Shown here one piece after another: positions 6,908 to 11,282 of a stretch of DNA of 11,282 bases. A model generated the notes under the pieces. That model made no database searches, was not told where the DNA came from, and worked only from the letters and a program-made list of their open reading frames with translations. The position numbers and the translations under genes were made by a program. Positions within the stretch are counted from its first letter, which is position 1; every line of letters starts with the position of its first letter. Origin of the DNA: an uncultured Collinsella sp. Lineage in GTDB: Bacteria; Actinomycetota; Coriobacteriia; Coriobacteriales; Coriobacteriaceae. Location: positions 1 through 11,282 of the forward strand of contig URZR01000041.1 of the NCBI GenBank assembly GCA_900552425.1. Direction: 5' to 3'.

Positions 6908-8449
6908 CTATTCCGCATCGACCACGCGAAGCAGATAGGCCACGCGCGTCGCCGCCGTGCACTTAAAACGTTCGTCCGCGCGAACGCCCGCGACCCATAC
7001 TACGGCACCTCCCGGAGCCGTTCTTACCACGGGTACGCCAGAGCGGTCTGAAACAGGAATGCGCGCCTCGTTCAACAGGTCTGACACTTTCTTGCTTCGG
7101 CCGTTCATCCCCAACGGGCACATCACGTCTCCCGGCACAGGGCTATCCACCCACAGGCGCGCCGATCGTGCCTCGGTGGGAATCTCCCCGCGCGAGCCGG
7201 CTAGCATCCGCTCGCTATCGCGGTCGGCGAACCCCAGGGCCGCCGCATCCACCAAGGCCGCAACCTCTCCGGCAGCAGCAAGCTCGCGGGCACGGTGCAC
7301 GATATCGCACCCCGGCTCCACAGCCATCGGCTCTGCTGTCAGCATACGCCCCGTCCCCAGCGGCAGACGACCGGGAACGGAGATCCAGTCGGCCACTAAG
7401 CCCTCGCGCGCCGCCGGGGCCTTGAGCGCCAGCATGCCAAACTCCACACGGGCATCAATTCCCGCAGGAAGCGTAACCGAGCCCGAGCCCGCAGCGACGC
7501 AGGCAAGTACCCGTTCTACATGCCGCATCTCCGGTCGCGCGTCGGGATCGATACGCTTAATCGCCAACCGCACGATACGCCGTGCAATCACAACCTCAGC
7601 GGCGGCAAGACGGCGCGCATCGAGCACCAGTGCGCCCGCCGCCGCCTTGCGCAGGCAGCTTCGAAACGCCTGTGCCGAAAGCTGAGAAAGAAAGGCATCT
7701 TCGTCGCCCAGAATTTCGCAAGCGGCGCCAATCGTCTTACAGACGTTCGCGTTGCGCTGCGCCACCACCGGCATCACCCGATGGCGCACATAGTTGCGCA
7801 GGTACGAAACGTCCTCGTTGCTTTCATCTTCCCGCCACGGCTGACCGTGCACCTGCAGATAGCTCACGAGCTCATCATGCGTGAGGTCGAGCAAGGGGCG
7901 AACCACAATGTTCCGACGGCGCGGAATGCTCGATAGACCCGCGGGACCCGACCCTTTAATGGCATTCATCAAAAATGTTTCCGCGCGGTCCGACGAAGTA
8001 TGCGCGGTACAGATACGAGCCGCCGTCCGCGGTGCGCCCGATTCGGCACAAAGTTCGCGAACGTATCTCCGTGCCGCGGCATAGCGCACCTCGCGAGCCG
8101 CAGCCTCGATATTGCCCGATTCGTCATCAAAATAGGCATGCTCAACACACAGCGGCAAACCGTATTGTGCGCACAGGTCACGTACAAAGGCCTCGTCGCC
8201 ATCGGATGCCTCCCCGCGCAGATGATGGTTTACATGCAGCACGTGCAATCGCTCGCGCGCAATGGGAGCGACGCCGCGCCCGTCCTGGATATCCAGCTTT
8301 GATGTGCAAGCCATAAGGAGCAGCGCCGTCGAGTCCGCACCGCCTGATACCATGAGCACTACGGGGGCAGCGGCCTGCCGCGTTGCCAGGGCGCTCTTAT
8401 CCGTCCTCGGCGCGGCATGATGTCCATAGTGCTGAGATACCGTTGGCAT
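6908..8449 (-). CDS. tilS: tRNA(Ile)-lysidine synthase TilS
   Basis: The 513-aa enzyme attaches lysine to C34 of the CAU-anticodon tRNA-Ile using ATP, switching both its amino-acid identity and its codon reading from AUG to AUA. The N-terminal PP-loop is SGGADS (35-40). HVNHHLRG (72-79), CTAHTSSDRAETFLMN (147-162) and the substrate loop PWREDESNEDVSYLRNYVR (204-222) are family signatures. The C-terminal domain is recognised by PGD (439-441), PLGMNGRSKKVSDLLNE (445-461) and VAGVRADERFK (486-496). It is longer than E. coli TilS (about 430 aa); the extra length is mostly the Ala-rich middle and an N-tail. The ATG at 8449 has GGAGG (8456-8460) six nt upstream. It is first in the cluster with hpt and ftsH and is divergent from the MBL gene. 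Confidence 0.95.
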   Translation of the reverse strand: MPTVSQHYGHHAAPRTDKSALATRQAAAPVVLMVSGGADSTALLLMACTSKLDIQDGRGVAPIARERLHVLHVNHHLRGEASDGDEAFVRDLCAQYGLPLCVEHAYFDDESGNIEAAAREVRYAAARRYVRELCAESGAPRTAARICTAHTSSDRAETFLMNAIKGSGPAGLSSIPRRRNIVVRPLLDLTHDELVSYLQVHGQPWREDESNEDVSYLRNYVRHRVMPVVAQRNANVCKTIGAACEILGDEDAFLSQLSAQAFRSCLRKAAAGALVLDARRLAAAEVVIARRIVRLAIKRIDPDARPEMRHVERVLACVAAGSGSVTLPAGIDARVEFGMLALKAPAAREGLVADWISVPGRLPLGTGRMLTAEPMAVEPGCDIVHRARELAAAGEVAALVDAAALGFADRDSERMLAGSRGEIPTEARSARLWVDSPVPGDVMCPLGMNGRSKKVSDLLNEARIPVSDRSGVPVVRTAPGGAVVWVAGVRADERFKCTAATRVAYLLRVVDAE

Positions 8450-8477
8450 TCGCTTCCTCCTCTATTCGTCCGCACTC

Positions 8478-8483
8478 ATTGTA
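8478..8483 (-). promoter_or_regulatory. Putative -10 box (TACAAT) of the tilS cluster
   Basis: TACAAT on the minus strand lies 28 nt before the tilS ATG, giving a leader of about 20 nt that includes the GGAGG site. Its -35 region would fall at about 8501-8506, inside the first codons of the divergent MBL gene, and does not match consensus (GCGAGA). The whole divergent intergenic region is only 48 bp. Confidence 0.4.
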
Positions 8484-8497
8484 TCCTTTGGAATCTT

Positions 8498-9307
8498 ATG
8501 TCTCGCCTGCACCTTCATATCCTCGGCAGCGGCTCAAAAGGCAACTGCGCACTCGTCGAGGGGCCTCAGGGGCTCATCATGATCGACAACGGCCTGTCCC
8601 GCCGCGAGACACTTAAACGCATGGCGGAGCTTGGCCTCTCGGCAGACGACGTCGCCGCTCTTGTAATCACCCATGAGCATGGTGACCATATCAAGGGGCT
8701 CGATGTATGGTGCAAGCACTGGCATGGTCCCCTCTTTACTAGCAGGGACACCCTTTCATGCAAAGAAAACCTTGCGCACCTGCCCGTAGAGGAATTTGAC
8801 CCCGGCGACACGCTCCCCATTGCCGGCATCCAGGTACAAACCTACTCAACATCGCACGATGTCATCAATCCTGTCGGCTATCGATTTAATGCTCTCGATG
8901 ATTCCATTGGGTTTGCCACCGACACCGGAGAGTTGTCGAGCAAGGCCATAGGCACCCTCAAAGACTGTCGAGTTCTCGCGCTCGAAAGCAACCACGATGT
9001 AACAATGTTGCGCGAAGGACCGTACCCCCGCTTTCTTCAGGAACGCATCCTGTCCGCAAAGGGGCACCTTTCCAACAACCAGGCCGCCGAAGCCGCGCGA
9101 GAACTTGTTACCGATCGCACCGAACAGCTCATCGCTATGCACATCAGCCAGGACAATAATCGTCCAAGCCTTACCGTCAAAAGCTATGCCAACGCACTTG
9201 ATGCAAGTCTCGATGATGAACTCGGCAGTTCTGCCACCCTTCTTCAAGGGCCACGGAAGCTCTCGATATGCCCTGCAAGTCAGTATCAACCGACAACTAT
9301 TCAATAG
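8498..9307 (+). CDS. MBL-fold metallo-hydrolase, WalJ/YycJ (VicX) family
   Basis: The 269-aa product has the metallo-beta-lactamase fold. The di-metal site shows HEHGDH (His59, His61, Asp63, His64), His120 in TSHD, Asp142 in TDTG and His215 in AMHIS. The segment LESNHDVTMLREGPYP (162-177), followed by GHLSNNQAAE (189-198), is characteristic of the WalJ/YycJ group, members of which are reported as 5'-3' exonucleases linked to DNA repair; that activity is inferred here. In Firmicutes the gene sits in the walRK operon, but no two-component genes are near it here. I chose the ATG at 8498 because homology begins at once (MSRLHLHILGSGSKGNC). GGA at 8490-8492 is a weak ribosome site. An in-frame ATG at 8417 would overlap tilS and adds 27 unlikely residues. 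Confidence 0.88.
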   Translation: MSRLHLHILGSGSKGNCALVEGPQGLIMIDNGLSRRETLKRMAELGLSADDVAALVITHEHGDHIKGLDVWCKHWHGPLFTSRDTLSCKENLAHLPVEEFDPGDTLPIAGIQVQTYSTSHDVINPVGYRFNALDDSIGFATDTGELSSKAIGTLKDCRVLALESNHDVTMLREGPYPRFLQERILSAKGHLSNNQAAEAARELVTDRTEQLIAMHISQDNNRPSLTVKSYANALDASLDDELGSSATLLQGPRKLSICPASQYQPTTIQ

Positions 9308-9325
9308 CCCAGTCAAGACAACAGA

Positions 9326-9355
9326 AGGGGGCTGGGAATCACTTCCCAGCCCCCT
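9326..9355. terminator. Shared terminator between MBL gene and hsp20
   Basis: A perfect 13-bp stem (9326-9338 with 9343-9355, core GGGGGCTGGGAA) has a 4-nt TCAC loop. It lies 18 nt after the MBL stop and 35 nt after the hsp20 stop on the other strand. The T-rich minus-strand flank (TCTGTTGTCTT) and weaker plus-strand flank (CCTAATTC) suggest it works in both directions, better for hsp20. Confidence 0.85.
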
Positions 9356-9390
9356 CCTAATTCATACTCACGATTGAAGCAGAGCCATCG

Positions 9391-9822
9391 TTAGTCGATA
9401 GAGATCTTCGTGACGTTCTTCTTCTCGACAATCTTGGGAACCGTAACAGTCAGGATGCCGTCAGCATACTTAGCCGAAAGGCCCTCGCTCGAAGCGTCCT
9501 TCAGATACACGCCGCGCGTCGCGCTGTACGAGCCGAACTCTTTCTGGAGGAAGTTCTTACCCTCGTTTTCGGCGCTCTCCTCGACGTTCACGCTGATCGA
9601 CAGGCGACCCTCATTGAGCTCGACGTCGATGTCATCCTTGGCGACACCGGTCAGATACGCCTTGACCTCGTAGCCATCGCCCTTGTCCTCAACGTCAACG
9701 GGGAACGCCTTGGAAGCAATCGAGTTATTCGTCAGGTCTGTCATATCATCAAACAGATCAAACAGCGAGCTTGCAGAAGGACGGACACCAAAAACCGAAC
9801 GATAAGGAACCATGCTTGCCAT
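9391..9822 (-). CDS. Small heat-shock protein, Hsp20/alpha-crystallin family
   Basis: The 143-aa product is an ATP-independent holdase that binds unfolding proteins as large oligomers in the cytosol. A short variable N-arm (1-38) with FDLFDDM (21-27) precedes the alpha-crystallin domain (about 40-130), which ends in the hallmark DGILTVTVPK (121-130). The C-terminal tail carries the I-x-I oligomerisation motif, Ile140-Ser-Ile142. I chose the ATG at 9822 because AAGGAG (9831-9836) lies 8 nt upstream. An in-frame ATG at 9855 has no ribosome site and would add 11 residues; Met4 is a further alternative. It stands alone and divergent from the orphan protein at 10100. I see no CIRCE (TTAGCACTC) or HAIR (CTTGAGT-N7-ACTCAAG) operator upstream, but an inverted repeat lies at 9865-9903. 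Confidence 0.95.
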   Translation of the reverse strand: MASMVPYRSVFGVRPSASSLFDLFDDMTDLTNNSIASKAFPVDVEDKGDGYEVKAYLTGVAKDDIDVELNEGRLSISVNVEESAENEGKNFLQKEFGSYSATRGVYLKDASSEGLSAKYADGILTVTVPKIVEKKNVTKISID

Positions 9823-9864
9823 GTTTACCACTCCTTGTAAGGACTGCCGAGCCATCTTCTAGGT

Positions 9865-9903
9865 GGTTGGGACTTCTTTTGACGCTCATATATATGCCCA
9901 ACC
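9865..9903. promoter_or_regulatory. Inverted repeat upstream of hsp20
   Basis: GGTTGGG (9865-9871) and CCCAACC (9897-9903) are perfect 7-bp inverted arms, 32 bp apart start to start, or about three helical turns. They bracket the palindrome CATATATATG (9887-9896), a possible -10 region. The repeat lies 29-67 nt beyond the hsp20 ribosome site. It could be a repressor operator or, if transcribed, a leader stem. It does not directly cover the Shine-Dalgarno, so a simple RNA thermometer is less likely. Confidence 0.4.
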
Positions 9904-10054
9904 GCTTCTTATATATACATCGACTATAAAGTTTTTTGAGTCCAGTACTATAAGCATATCTAAGTGTGTATGACTCAGGTCTTAGTAAGGTTAAGGTTCT
10001 TTGAACCAGAGCTTAAATAAGAAGTATGTTCGCAGCTACAAATAACAAGGGGCT

Positions 10055-10060
10055 TACAAT
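10055..10060 (+). promoter_or_regulatory. Putative -10 box (TACAAT) of the orphan membrane protein gene
   Basis: TACAAT lies 39 nt before the ATG at 10100, giving a predicted leader of about 33 nt with AAAGGG in it. The nearest -35-like hexamer is TTCGCA (10029-10034), 20 nt away, which is longer than usual. Confidence 0.4.
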
Positions 10061-10099
10061 GAGCGCGTACACGTTGTTGGTAACGAGCTAAAGGGCATC

Positions 10100-10567
10100 A
10101 TGGACGACCAAAACCAGAACAATATGTTTATGCCGACGCAGGGCGAAGATACTTCTACGCAGCCGCCACGGTTCCATCGCCCCCACATCTCGCAAGAGCC
10201 CATCAATGACCCAGAGCCCAAATATGTGACAAGAAACCGATATCAAACACTCGAAGAAGCGCAAACGGGGCGCAAACATATGGGCGTCGCCTCGGGAGAC
10301 CCTGTATATCTGAAAGACGCACCATTATCTAAAAACAGCGCAGCTAGTGATGAGCCGATGAAAGCATCTACCGCTCATCAACAAAGAGGGCCTCGACCCA
10401 AGCAAACCTTGACGCATTCAGCTCGCTATCTCGAAACGCCAAAACAGGGAAAGTCAATCTTCGTTTCGTCAAGTAAACGACGCAAGCAGCATCAGCTGAC
10501 AATTCTGCTTTTGACCATTGCGGCCATAGTAGTTGCCCTTGTTATACGATTTATTTTCTTTAAATAA
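10100..10567 (+). CDS. Hypothetical protein with C-terminal membrane anchor
   Basis: I do not recognise this 155-aa product. Residues 1-125 are hydrophilic, rich in Gln, Pro, Ser, Thr and charged residues, and probably disordered. A basic KRRK patch (126-129) leads into one hydrophobic helix (about 132-153, LTILLLTIAAIVVALVI) that ends two residues before the C-terminus. By the positive-inside rule the long N-terminal part would be cytoplasmic and the protein tail-anchored. No signal peptide, Cys motif or enzyme motif is visible. The ATG at 10100 has AAAGGG (10090-10095) four nt upstream, and the DNA is less GC-rich than its neighbours. It diverges from hsp20 and converges on the rRNA operon. 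It looks like a real gene because of the ribosome site, promoter-like box and coherent topology, but its function is unknown. Confidence 0.7.
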   Translation: MDDQNQNNMFMPTQGEDTSTQPPRFHRPHISQEPINDPEPKYVTRNRYQTLEEAQTGRKHMGVASGDPVYLKDAPLSKNSAASDEPMKASTAHQQRGPRPKQTLTHSARYLETPKQGKSIFVSSSKRRKQHQLTILLLTIAAIVVALVIRFIFFK

Positions 10568-10636
10568 AGGCTCAATACCAAAAACAACAAGATCGTCTGG
10601 TGTAATTGAGTCATTTACGCCCCGTAAACGCAAAAA

Positions 10637-10664
10637 AAGGGGGAGGCCGCGAGGCCTCCCCCTT
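10637..10664 (-). terminator. rRNA operon terminator
   Basis: A 12-bp stem (core GGGGGAGGCC, 10639-10648, with GGCCTCCCCC, 10653-10662, plus two A-T pairs) is closed by a GCGA tetraloop on the plus strand (TCGC on the minus). On the minus strand it is followed directly by a run of seven T (10637-10631 side), a textbook intrinsic terminator about 32 nt after 5S. On the plus strand the flank TTCTTC is weaker, but the hairpin may also end the orphan gene that converges on it. A small TTTACG-CCC-CGTAAA hairpin (10614-10628) lies just beyond. Confidence 0.92.
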
Positions 10665-10696
10665 CTTCAAGTCATCCGACGGCTCGGTGCCGTCCA

Positions 10697-10816
10697 CCGG
10701 TCAGCGGCGCCCTGGCCTCCCACGGGCTGGCCCCGCAGTACTCTCGGCGCGATGGGGCTTAGCTTCCGGGTTCGGAACGGGACCGGGCGTGCCCCCCATG
10801 CTCTGGCCGCTGACCG
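10697..10816 (-). rRNA. rrf: 5S ribosomal RNA
   Basis: The minus strand carries the conserved 5S core, including TTCCGAACCCGGAAGCTAAG (loop B/helix III region) and the GAGAGTACTGC segment. Its ends pair as helix I (CGGTCAGCGG at the 5' end with CCGCTGACCG at the 3' end). The pairing can extend outward several more bases into precursor sequence (10694-10820). The ends were set by aligning from memory to E. coli 5S and may be off by a few bases. The length of about 120 nt is normal. Confidence 0.95.
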
Positions 10817-10958
10817 GTGGGCGGCGCCCACCGTTACGGTGTCCGGTATCGCATACACGTGCCCTGGGGGCCGCATGGCGCATAGGGGAGGTGACTCGGG
10901 GGCATCCTCGTGCCCGGACCGCGCTTCAGAGCGCATGTCCCGCGGGCCGCGAGGTGCG
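10817..10958 (-). other. 23S-5S internal transcribed spacer
   Basis: About 140 nt between the estimated 23S end and 5S. It contains no tRNA. Two small hairpins are visible: GCGCT-TCAG-AGCGC (10921-10934) and GGGCA-TCCTCG-TGCCC (10900-10915). Part of it should form the 23S processing stem with sequence 5' of 23S, which is off the window. Confidence 0.7.

Positions 10959-11282
<324 letters not shown>

Larger units (their letters stand above)
9823..10099. other. AT-rich divergent intergenic region, hsp20 / orphan membrane protein
   Basis: This 277-nt stretch has no gene. It is clearly more AT-rich than the flanking coding DNA, with several TATATA runs (9888-9895 and 9910-9916). It holds the hsp20 inverted repeat (9865-9903), a second inverted repeat TGAGTC/GACTCA (9937-9942 and 9972-9977, 29 nt apart) and a small GGTTC-TTT-GAACC palindrome (9995-10007). 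TTATAGT occurs twice on the minus strand within about 30 nt. A TACAAT -10 for the rightward gene sits at 10055. I cannot point to one convincing hsp20 promoter; several AT-rich -10 candidates compete. Confidence 0.5.

Noticed and set aside
9823..9960. CIRCE or HAIR heat-shock operator ahead of hsp20
   Set aside because: I looked for TTAGCACTC/GAGTGCTAA and CTTGAGT-N7-ACTCAAG; neither occurs with correct spacing.

Overview
The window looks like ordinary chromosome from a moderately GC-rich actinobacterium. Three things point to class Coriobacteriia, most likely a Collinsella-like gut organism: the tilS-hpt-ftsH gene order, the actinobacterial-style 5S and 23S sequences, and the GC-rich coding DNA with AT-rich intergenic gaps. 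This placement is my inference from sequence character and was not tested by a search.

Layout from left to right. Bases 1-182 hold the terminator of an off-window gene and the leader of a uracil-C5 RNA methyltransferase (195-1643, +). That gene converges, across a strong shared terminator (1667-1706), on a minus-strand pair: a PHP-domain phosphohydrolase (1721-2542) and a class I/II PLP aminotransferase (2708-3892). Upstream of the aminotransferase is a long, almost perfect palindrome (3951-4014) that resembles a REP/RAYT-type mobile repeat. Next comes the minus-strand housekeeping cluster tilS-hpt-ftsH (8449 down to 4072), closed by a rho-independent terminator at 4029-4060. A WalJ/YycJ-type metallo-beta-lactamase-fold hydrolase (8498-9307, +) diverges from tilS across only 48 bp. 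It converges on a small heat-shock protein (9391-9822, -) across another strong hairpin. A 277-bp AT-rich gap separates hsp20 from a divergent orphan protein with a C-terminal membrane anchor (10100-10567, +). The right end is the tail of an rRNA operon on the minus strand: the 3' end of 23S (to the window edge), a spacer, 5S, and the operon terminator at 10637-10664.

The genes mostly serve RNA and protein quality control: rRNA/tRNA uracil methylation, tRNA-Ile lysidine formation, membrane proteolysis by FtsH and the Hsp20 holdase. Purine salvage (Hpt) and amino-acid transamination are also present. I see no phage, defence system, CRISPR array, tRNA or complete insertion sequence.

I did not find a convincing undescribed multi-gene system. 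The items most worth a second look are the 64-bp palindrome near the aminotransferase promoter, the inverted repeat in the hsp20 upstream region, the orphan tail-anchored protein beside the rRNA operon, and the recurring TACAAT hexamer in front of most genes.
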